From JAVHQB01 sp049299915 (GTDB lineage Bacteria; Patescibacteriota; Minisyncoccia; UBA6257; JAVHQB01), in NCBI GenBank assembly GCA_049299915.1, contig JBAQYG010000045.1, forward strand, positions 1 through 26,359: a DNA stretch of 26,359 nucleotides. Direction: 5' to 3'. Below the pieces are notes generated by a model. That model was given only the letters and a program-made list of their open reading frames with translations. It was not told the DNA's origin and searched no databases. How positions within the stretch are numbered: position 1 is the stretch's first letter; the number at the start of each line of letters is the position of its first letter. This document shows positions 20,530 to 26,359 of this stretch, piece by piece. Position numbers and translations under genes: made by a program.

Positions 20530-21474
20530 TTATTTTTCTTTCATGCGACGACCATGAAAGGCTCTATAGGTTTCCTTAAGTTCTTTATCGGTTAGATGTG
20601 TATATACTTGGGTGGTAGTAATAGAAGAATGCCCTAACATCATTTGTACTGAACGTAAATCAGCACCATTTTGAAGTAAGTCTGTGGCAAATGCATGTCG
20701 CAATGTGTGAGGTACAACATCTTTTGTGATACCAGCACTAGCGGCGTAATATTTAACCAATCTTTCTATCGAACGAGTGGTTAGTGCTTTCACACTAGTT
20801 TTACTTTGATTAAATCCGGTGGAAACAAAAAGATATTCTTCCATGTCTTGGCGCTTATCCATATAATTAGCCAAGGCCGCCTTGGCTCTATCAGATAAAA
20901 ATACTACTCGTATCTTGGAACCCTTGCCTTTAACGGAAAATTCTCCTGTTTTTAAATTTATAGAATCTTTCTTAAGCCCAGCCAATTCAGAGACACGGAG
21001 ACCTGTAGAAAATAATGTTTCTAAGATTGCCTTATCACGTAAGCCCTTAATATTTGATGTATTGGGTTGGTCTAAAAGGCGCTCTAATTCCTCGGAGCTT
21101 ATAAGATTGATTTCTCTCATGGGCATTTTAGGGAGTTCTACCTTATCGGCAGCGACTACGGGCACGTCTCTTTTAGATAAATATTTAAGTAAATTACGAA
21201 GGGCTATTATATAGTAGGTCTGAGTATTTTTTTTAAGATTCTCTTCACTTCCTTCTATTATTACCCTATTAAGCCACAACCTATACTGTCTAATCATATC
21301 CGCCGTTATATCTTGTGGTGTTAGTTGTCCTTCTTTTTTATTAGTAGCAGCGCAGAGCCAATCTGTAAAACGTCTCAAATATCGCTCATAATTTTCTCGA
21401 GTTTTTCGGCTTCTATTTTTTTCTATCTCTAGATAGTCGAGATAGTCAGTTATGTAAGTAAGTAAAGCTACCAT
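20530..21474 (-). CDS. Xer-type tyrosine recombinase
   Basis: This 314-residue protein has an N-terminal SAM-like core-binding domain (about 1-100) and a C-terminal catalytic domain. The catalytic residues are visible: R160 in STGLRVSEL, the lysine of the GKGSK hairpin (about 184-187), H256 and R259 in HTLRH, H282 in LGHSS and the nucleophile Y291 in QVYTH. Length and motifs are those of XerC/XerD, which resolve chromosome dimers at dif. I infer the chromosomal Xer of this organism rather than an element integrase because it lies outside the tRNA-Arg repeats with ordinary neighbours. It could still act on that element. No dif site was identified. Confidence 0.92.
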   Translation of the reverse strand: MVALLTYITDYLDYLEIEKNRSRKTRENYERYLRRFTDWLCAATNKKEGQLTPQDITADMIRQYRLWLNRVIIEGSEENLKKNTQTYYIIALRNLLKYLSKRDVPVVAADKVELPKMPMREINLISSEELERLLDQPNTSNIKGLRDKAILETLFSTGLRVSELAGLKKDSINLKTGEFSVKGKGSKIRVVFLSDRAKAALANYMDKRQDMEEYLFVSTGFNQSKTSVKALTTRSIERLVKYYAASAGITKDVVPHTLRHAFATDLLQNGADLRSVQMMLGHSSITTTQVYTHLTDKELKETYRAFHGRRMKEK

Positions 21475-21535
21475 ATTTTTACTATAAAGAGTTTATACAT
21501 TTTGCGACATTAAAGCAAGATTCCAAGGGCATTTA

Positions 21536-21564
21536 TTGCTAAAAGACATAAAATATGTTATCCT
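21536..21564 (+). promoter_or_regulatory. rpsO promoter
   Basis: TTGCTA (21536-21541), a 17-base spacer and TATCCT (21559-21564). The start near 21571 gives a leader of about 40 bases before rpsO, long for this window and possibly the site of S15 autoregulation. Confidence 0.5.
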
Positions 21565-21609
21565 AAAAAAGTTAATATTTAACGTATAAGTAAACAAAAG
21601 AAAAGAGAT

Positions 21610-21876
21610 ATGTTAAAACCTCAAAAGAAAATCAAGGTTATCGATGAATTCAAAGTTCACAAAACAGATACCGGTTCCACAAATGTTCAAATAGCGCTCT
21701 TAACCGAGTCCATTGAAGAGCTTACAAAACATTTAAAAACTCACAAGCAAGACGTGCATTCACGTCGAGGTCTTTTAGGTATGGTTTCTAAAAGAAAGAG
21801 ACTTATGAATTATTTAAAAAAGACTGACCCTAAAAAATATACTGCTTTAGTCAAGAAATTGGGTTTGAATGCTTAA
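21610..21876 (+). CDS. rpsO: 30S ribosomal protein S15
   Basis: This 88-residue protein has the typical length of bacterial S15, which binds 16S rRNA early in small-subunit assembly. DTGSTNVQIALLTESIEELT (about 20-39) and HSRRGLLGMVSKRKRLMNYL are the family's signature. The N-terminal helix matches as well. It is the first gene of a plus-strand group with the NYN gene and pnp. The rpsO-pnp link is widespread in bacteria; here one gene stands between them. Confidence 0.98.
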   Translation: MLKPQKKIKVIDEFKVHKTDTGSTNVQIALLTESIEELTKHLKTHKQDVHSRRGLLGMVSKRKRLMNYLKKTDPKKYTALVKKLGLNA

Positions 21877-21919
21877 TAGTTCAATTGTTTGTAGTTGAAA
21901 GTTATTTTAAAATCAGTTA

Positions 21920-22456
21920 ATGCTTATCTCTAATAAATATCAAAGAGTTTTGGTCTTGATAGACGCGCAAAATCTTTATCACTCAGCCAAAAATCTTTAC
22001 AAGGCGCGTATAAATTTCGCAAATCTTTTAAAAGAAATCGTTAAAGACAGACAATTAGTGAGGGCCATCGCTTACGTTGTTAAGTCTGATGAACCTGGCG
22101 AAAGTCTGTTTTTTGATGCTTTAACTAATGCCGGTATAGAAATGAGAATGAAAGACCTCCAAGTCTATCCCGATGGTACTAAGAAAGCCGATTGGGATGT
22201 AGGTCTAGCCGTAGATGCCATTCGTTACAGCAATCTAATGGACGTAATAGTATTGGCAACTGGCGATGGTGATTTTATTCCTCTGATTGAATATTTAAGA
22301 CAACAAGGAAGAAATATAGTAGTAGCCAATTTTGGTCGAACAACCTCTTCCAAGTTTAAAGAGTTAGCAGATGAATTCATTGATTTAGATAAAACTCCAG
22401 GAAAATTTTTAATGTTTTCAAATAAAATGCGTCCATCTTTCAGAATCAGAAAGTAA
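21920..22456 (+). CDS. NYN-domain (LabA/DUF88-like) putative nuclease
   Basis: This 178-residue protein is a single NYN domain with the PIN-like fold of LabA/DUF88 proteins. RVLVLIDAQNLYHSAKN puts the first acidic residue at D15 with N18. ADWDVGLAVDAI supplies D91 and D93, and VLATGDGDFIPLI supplies D116 and D118. This is the usual acidic set for divalent-metal RNA cleavage, so catalysis is plausible. LANFGR-like and FKELADEFIDL segments finish the domain. It is placed 43 bases after rpsO and 68 bases before pnp, all on one strand, which argues for an RNA-processing or RNA-decay role. The target RNA is unknown. Confidence 0.92.
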   Translation: MLISNKYQRVLVLIDAQNLYHSAKNLYKARINFANLLKEIVKDRQLVRAIAYVVKSDEPGESLFFDALTNAGIEMRMKDLQVYPDGTKKADWDVGLAVDAIRYSNLMDVIVLATGDGDFIPLIEYLRQQGRNIVVANFGRTTSSKFKELADEFIDLDKTPGKFLMFSNKMRPSFRIRK

Positions 22457-22524
22457 AACACAAAAATATAGGTACGTGGGTTAGAAACGAGGAGAAGGAT
22501 TAAAAACAAAATTGAAAAAATTAT

Positions 22525-24726
22525 ATGGAAAAAAGAAATTATACAACCACCTCTGGTGGGAAATCGATTAATCTCGAGATAAATAACATGGCCCAACAGG
22601 CCAATGGTTCTCTAATTGCTAAAATGGGCGAAACCACTATTTTAGTTACGACTACTGCTGGTTCCAATGATCGTTTCGAATTGGATTACTTTCCCTTAAG
22701 TGTAGATTATGAAGAGAAGTTCTATGCCGCTGGAAAAATTTATGGTTCTCGTTTTGTTAGACGTGAAGGGCGTGCTTCTGAAAATGCTGTTTTAGTCGGT
22801 CGTTTAATCGACAGAACCCTCCGTCCATTATTTAATGGTCACCTGCGTCGCGAAGTACAGATTATAGTGACTTGCTTATCTTTAGACGAGGAAAATGATC
22901 CAGATATTTTAGGAATTTTAGGTGCATCGGCTGCATTATCTATCTCAAATATTCCTTGGAGTGGGCCCGTGGCTGCCGTACGTATTGGCTACACTTCCGA
23001 GGGTGAATTCATTGTGAACCCCGCTTTTTCTGAAAGGGATAGTTTGATTTTAGATATGGTAGTTTCTGGTAACCGCAACAAGGTTAATATGCTAGAAGGT
23101 GGGGCTAAAGAATGTAGCGAAGAAATAATCGGTAGGGGTATGGAAATAGCTCAAGAGGAAATAAATAAATTAATTGATTTCCAAGAAGAATTAATTAAAG
23201 CAGAAGCAAAACCAAAACTGATTCTTCCCTTAGCCGAATTACCTTTAGAAAAAGCAGCTGTTATTAAGAATTTTTTGAATGACAAATTAGAATCAGCTAT
23301 TTTTAATTACGATGGTAATAGACGTTTGAACCATGAACAATTAAAAACTATCGAGGATAGTCTCTATACTCATCTTATAGAAGAAGAAAAATGGAGTAGT
23401 GATGATTTGAAGTTGGTAGATATATACATAGAAGAAGAAATAAATAATTTAGTTCATAGAAAGGCTATAGAAGAAGAAAAGCGTCCTGATGGAAGATCCT
23501 TAACGGAAATTAGACCAATTGAAATTTCTTTAGATATACTCCCCCGTGCTCACGGTTCAGCTTTATTTATGCGCGGAGAAACCCATGTTCTTTCAGTGAT
23601 TACCTTGGGCGCTCCTGGGGACGAACTTACTATTCAGGGCATGGAAATTACAGGAACTAAAAAATTTATCCATCATTACAATTTCCCTCCCTACTGTTCT
23701 GGTGAAACTGGCCCTATGAGAGGACCTGGAAGAAGAGAAATCGGTCACGGTGCATTAGCTGAAAAAGGTGTCTTTCCTATGATACCCACTACCGAAAATT
23801 TCCCCTATACAATTAGAGCTGTCTCCGAAGTTTTATCTTCTAATGGCTCTACCTCTATGGCTTCTACCTGTGCAACTAGTCTAGCTTTAATGGCCGCTGG
23901 CGTACCTATTAAAGAATTAGTAGGTGGTGTTGCCTGTGGAATGATGTCTGATTCGACGGGGAAATACAAACTCTTAACTGATATTCAAGGACCAGAAGAC
24001 CATCATGGAGATATGGATTTCAAAGTTTCAGGTACTCGTAATGGTGTGAATGCTATTCAAATGGATGTTAAAGTAGACGGGGTTAGTGTAGAGATTCTTA
24101 AAGAAGCTTTTGCCAATTCTCACAGGGCTCGCTTAGAAGTATTAGAGAAAATGTATCAAGTAATTTCTGAACCTAGAAAAGAATTATCTCCTCTGGCTCC
24201 AAGAATTTATACCTTACATATTAATCCTGAAGTCATAGGCAGCTTAATCGGCCCTGGCGGGAAAAATATAAATCAAATCATAAAAGAAACAGAGACTACT
24301 ATTGATATTGAAGAAGATGGTACAGTATATGTAACCGCCGTTGATAAAGATGGTGCCGACAAAGCCATTCTCATGATTAATAATTCAACCAAAAGTTATA
24401 GCGAGGGAGATATCGTTGAGGGTAAAGTTAGCCAAATAAAAGATTTTGGAGCTATTGTTGATTTAGATGCTAATCATGATGGTCTTTTACATATCTCCGA
24501 AATGGCCCCTTGGCATGTTAATAATGTTACTGATGTTGTTAAAATTGGAGACGCCGTTAAGGTAAGAGTTAAAAAAGTAGAAAATGGCAAACTGTCTCTT
24601 TCCATGAAAGAATTTAATACTATGCCAGAGCCAGCCAATAATGGTAGTGCCCCCTCTTCCTATACACCACGACCCCATAGAGATTTTGGGGGCAGTGGTA
24701 GTCGCCCACCGAGGAGAAATTATTAA
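22525..24726 (+). CDS. pnp: polyribonucleotide nucleotidyltransferase (PNPase)
   Basis: This 733-residue phosphorolytic 3'-5' exoribonuclease has the full domain order: two RNase PH cores separated by a helical domain, then KH (LIGPGGKNINQI, about 574-585) and S1 (GDIVEGKVSQIKDFGAIVDL, about 630-650). The second core carries HGSALFMRGETHVLSV and the catalytic acidic motif EDHHGDMDFKVSGT. The C-terminal tail is Pro/Arg/Gly-rich (FGGSGSRPPRRNY) and may contact RNA. A purine-rich GAGGAGAAGGA lies about 30 bases upstream, too far to be the ribosome binding site of the ATG chosen, but no better in-frame start fits the domain. A terminator follows. Confidence 0.97.
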   Translation: MEKRNYTTTSGGKSINLEINNMAQQANGSLIAKMGETTILVTTTAGSNDRFELDYFPLSVDYEEKFYAAGKIYGSRFVRREGRASENAVLVGRLIDRTLRPLFNGHLRREVQIIVTCLSLDEENDPDILGILGASAALSISNIPWSGPVAAVRIGYTSEGEFIVNPAFSERDSLILDMVVSGNRNKVNMLEGGAKECSEEIIGRGMEIAQEEINKLIDFQEELIKAEAKPKLILPLAELPLEKAAVIKNFLNDKLESAIFNYDGNRRLNHEQLKTIEDSLYTHLIEEEKWSSDDLKLVDIYIEEEINNLVHRKAIEEEKRPDGRSLTEIRPIEISLDILPRAHGSALFMRGETHVLSVITLGAPGDELTIQGMEITGTKKFIHHYNFPPYCSGETGPMRGPGRREIGHGALAEKGVFPMIPTTENFPYTIRAVSEVLSSNGSTSMASTCATSLALMAAGVPIKELVGGVACGMMSDSTGKYKLLTDIQGPEDHHGDMDFKVSGTRNGVNAIQMDVKVDGVSVEILKEAFANSHRARLEVLEKMYQVISEPRKELSPLAPRIYTLHINPEVIGSLIGPGGKNINQIIKETETTIDIEEDGTVYVTAVDKDGADKAILMINNSTKSYSEGDIVEGKVSQIKDFGAIVDLDANHDGLLHISEMAPWHVNNVTDVVKIGDAVKVRVKKVENGKLSLSMKEFNTMPEPANNGSAPSSYTPRPHRDFGGSGSRPPRRNY

Positions 24727-24740
24727 AGTTAATTTACATA

Positions 24741-24775
24741 AAAACACTCTATTTGAAAGATAGTGTGTTTTTTCT
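24741..24775 (+). terminator. intrinsic terminator after pnp
   Basis: AAAACAC-TCTAT pairs with ATAG-TGTGTTTT with one mismatch, followed by TTTTTTC. It is 15 bases after the pnp stop. Confidence 0.75.
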
Positions 24776-24776
24776 T

Positions 24777-24805
24777 TTGACTTTTAATATTCATAACCTT
24801 ATAAT
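24777..24805 (+). promoter_or_regulatory. near-consensus promoter of the Thr-linker membrane protein
   Basis: TTGACT (24777-24782), a 17-base spacer and a perfect TATAAT (24800-24805). The start near 24812 leaves about 12 bases before the ATG, with no ribosome binding site. Confidence 0.8.
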
Positions 24806-24824
24806 GTATCTATAAATATATATT

Positions 24825-26039
24825 ATGGATAATAATAATTTTGGGTCACAATTTAGTTCAAATACTCCGACCGATCCTAAGGGACAAGAAGATAATCGTT
24901 TTGCTCCTCCTCCGAATAATATTTTTATCCGTACAATGAATAGCGACATGGAATCCCTCAAAGATAATGGAGGCTCTCTTCCATCTTTTGAGGCTCCCAA
25001 TGCTACTTTTGGACAACCAGCTTCACCAATTCAACAACCGCCCATGGTAGAAGCTACACCGATTAAACCAGAAGAACCAATCAACCCCTTTGCCCAATCG
25101 ATAGAACCTAATCCTTTCCCACCTGCTCAACCAGAAAATACACCAATAGAGAATATTCCTCCTACTGAAGATAGTAATACCGAACCGCCTAAAAAGAAAA
25201 AACTACCTGCTTATCTTTTAATTATTCTAGGCTTGGTCATCTTGGGCGCTGGAGGATTTGCTGTTTACAAATTTGTTTGGCCTAAATTTTTCAAACCAAA
25301 GACTCCTGCTATTGTTGGTACTGGATTTAAATGTGGATGCGATGCAAGCAATTTCCCCACTTGTACTGCTACTGGGGTCGGAAATGATTGTACTAACGCA
25401 GGTGAATGTGTTTGTGAACAGATACCAACTACCACCACAACCACCCTTCCACCTACACCCTATATAGAAATTCCTGGAAATGCTACTACCCCTTTGGCTA
25501 TCTCTTCTCTATCGGTAAATTTTTCAAATAAAACTTTAGCTACAGCTATCCTCGCTATGATTAAAGCCGAAGTGAATAAAGCTACTCCCGTTAATACCTT
25601 AAAACCAATTCGAATAGATTATAAAGGAGAATATTTAGATACTAGTGAAGTGGTGGCGGCTCTTTTTAAAAATGTGCCAACAGATTTATCTAGTTATTTG
25701 AGCCGTAGATATGCTGTATATGCCTATTACGGTAATCTAGGTCCAACACTAGGATTTATGGTAGAAGTTACTTCGCCCGATGCAGTAAAAACAGCCATGA
25801 CTAATTGGGAAAAGAAGGGTATGCTAGATGGATCAGTTAATTTATTCTTAAAAGCAGTAGTGAAACCAACAACTATCGCTTTTAAAGATAGGATATTACC
25901 AATAGGAGGTACTGCTCGTTATATAGCTTACAAGACTAAAAATACTGAATTGAATTATATCGTCTATAATAATTATTTAATTATTACCACCGGAAAAGAT
26001 AACCTTGAGGCTCTAATAAATAATCTAGCTACTCCTTAA
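24825..26039 (+). CDS. membrane protein with Cys-rich module and poly-Thr linker
   Basis: This 404-residue protein has four parts. The first is a Pro-rich, disordered cytoplasmic region (1-126) with the motif FIRTMNSDMESLKDNGG (about 34-50). The second is one membrane helix (about 129-149). The third is an external Cys-rich module (KCGC at 169-172 to CVC at 195-197, six cysteines), followed by TTTTTTLPPTP. The fourth is a globular domain of about 190 residues that I do not recognise. The RTM-type N-terminal motif is, to my knowledge, seen in several Patescibacteria membrane proteins. It is likely a surface protein with three disulfides. It is monocistronic, with its own promoter and terminator, between pnp and ftsH. 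Confidence 0.82.
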   Translation: MDNNNFGSQFSSNTPTDPKGQEDNRFAPPPNNIFIRTMNSDMESLKDNGGSLPSFEAPNATFGQPASPIQQPPMVEATPIKPEEPINPFAQSIEPNPFPPAQPENTPIENIPPTEDSNTEPPKKKKLPAYLLIILGLVILGAGGFAVYKFVWPKFFKPKTPAIVGTGFKCGCDASNFPTCTATGVGNDCTNAGECVCEQIPTTTTTTLPPTPYIEIPGNATTPLAISSLSVNFSNKTLATAILAMIKAEVNKATPVNTLKPIRIDYKGEYLDTSEVVAALFKNVPTDLSSYLSRRYAVYAYYGNLGPTLGFMVEVTSPDAVKTAMTNWEKKGMLDGSVNLFLKAVVKPTTIAFKDRILPIGGTARYIAYKTKNTELNYIVYNNYLIITTGKDNLEALINNLATP

Positions 26040-26050
26040 AAAGATTCTTT

Positions 26051-26073
26051 AAACCCCCTTTCTAGGGGGTTTT
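26051..26073 (+). terminator. intrinsic terminator
   Basis: AAACCCCCT pairs with AGGGGGTTT around TTCT and is followed by TTAATTT. It separates the membrane protein gene from ftsH. Confidence 0.88.
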
Positions 26074-26129
26074 AATTTGGTTGCTATTTTGAGCTTTTTT
26101 GACTATAGTAGTTCTTACTAAGTAAATTC

Positions 26130-26135
26130 TATAAT
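26130..26135 (+). promoter_or_regulatory. -10 box of a leaderless ftsH-like promoter
   Basis: A perfect TATAAT ends 6 bases before the ATG, so transcription would begin at or within a base of the start codon. No convincing -35 at 16-18 bases was found. Confidence 0.5.
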
Positions 26136-26141
26136 TGCACA

Positions 26142-26359
26142 ATGAATAAAGTAAAAATACCTAAAGTTAAAAATACTCAGAAATGGAGTGCTATTTTGAA
26201 ACAAACGAGCCAAATACTGTTTCTAGTTTTAGTAGTGGCTTTTTTAATTAGTTCTTTTTCTAGTAAAGGTCAAAATAATTCGATTACCTTATCTGAATTA
26301 GCCCAGAAAATAAATCTCGGAGAAATTAGTAAAATAAATGTAACTAGTACAGATATTAC
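26142..26359 (+). CDS. ftsH: N terminus of FtsH-like membrane AAA protease (cut by window edge)
   Basis: The first 72 residues are visible. They have a basic N terminus (MNKVKIPKVKNTQKW), a membrane helix (ILFLVLVVAFLISSF, about 26-40) and then ITLSELAQKINLGEISKINV. A first membrane helix followed by I-x-x-S-x-x-x-x-x-x-x-x-G-x-I-x-x-I-x-V matches the FtsH extracellular domain that lies between its two membrane helices. The AAA and zinc protease domains would be beyond the window, so the assignment rests on the N terminus only. Confidence 0.75.
   Translation, partial: MNKVKIPKVKNTQKWSAILKQTSQILFLVLVVAFLISSFSSKGQNNSITLSELAQKINLGEISKINVTSTDI

Noticed and set aside
20530..21474. The Xer recombinase as the integrase of the tRNA-Arg element
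   Set aside because: It lies outside the repeats among ordinary genes, with tRNA-Lys and a terminator in between, and its length and motifs are those of chromosomal XerC/XerD. Action in trans is possible but not shown.
1..26359. CRISPR array, rRNA genes, insertion sequence or transposase
   Set aside because: No regularly spaced short repeats, no rRNA-like stretches and no transposase motifs were seen on either strand.
1..26359. Alternative genetic code with TGA as glycine, as in Gracilibacteria
   Set aside because: Native genes avoid TGA stops, which made me consider this. However, conserved proteins end normally at TAA or TAG without in-frame TGA, and TGA ends three island genes in plausible coupled positions.

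Overview
The window is an AT-rich, tightly packed piece of bacterial chromosome. It is most likely from the Candidate Phyla Radiation (Patescibacteria, probably a Parcubacteria-like lineage). The reasons are short spacers, almost no Shine-Dalgarno sequences, small membrane-anchored Cys-rich proteins, membrane proteins with poly-Thr linkers, and an IRTMNSDMESLK-type N-terminal motif that I associate with this group. The lineage is inferred, not proven. The genetic code looks standard: no conserved protein needs TGA read as an amino acid.

Positions 1-9942 are all on the minus strand. They carry the start of a solute-binding-like lipoprotein or membrane protein, a methyltransferase, gyrA, a metallo-beta-lactamase-fold protein that has lost its metal ligands, trpS, a small Cys-rich membrane protein, speD/speH, a hypothetical protein, a CapA-family protein, tRNA-Gly(TCC), ychF and a thioredoxin-reductase-like flavoprotein. 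Positions 9978-12416 hold the least ordinary block, a six-gene minus-strand operon of unrecognised small proteins. It has its own consensus promoter with two inverted repeats, strong ribosome binding sites, higher G+C, TGA stops and one GTG start, none of which are seen in the other genes, and its own terminator. Only the last gene is recognisable, as a free-standing GreA/GreB C-terminal domain. I read the block as an acquired island and as the best candidate for an undescribed system.

Positions 12424-14128 hold a ZIP metal transporter and a hypothetical protein with a possible PD-(D/E)XK nuclease core. They are divergent from murD (plus strand). murD abuts tRNA-Pro(CGG), which is followed by the CCA-adding enzyme gene. 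The 410-base gap upstream of cca holds two minus-strand promoters and a well-folded RNA of about 100 nt that ends in a U tract just before cca. None of the four tRNA genes encodes its CCA, so the cca enzyme is needed to mature them.

Positions 18212-19475 show tRNA-Arg(TCG) whose 3' part is duplicated as a perfect 54-bp direct repeat 1188 bp downstream. The repeats enclose the tail of a truncated XRE-type regulator gene and an intact HExxH metallopeptidase-like gene. This is the signature of a very small integrated element, or the remnant of a larger one, in a tRNA gene. No integrase lies inside it; a Xer-type recombinase is encoded about 1 kb further on.

The right end holds tRNA-Lys(CTT), a YdcF/DUF218 protein and the Xer recombinase (minus strand). 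Divergent from these on the plus strand is rpsO - NYN-domain nuclease-like gene - pnp, which places a putative RNase inside the classical rpsO-pnp pair. A Cys-rich, Thr-linker membrane protein and the start of ftsH follow. Several promoters place the transcription start on or a few bases before the start codon, so leaderless or near-leaderless mRNAs seem common here.
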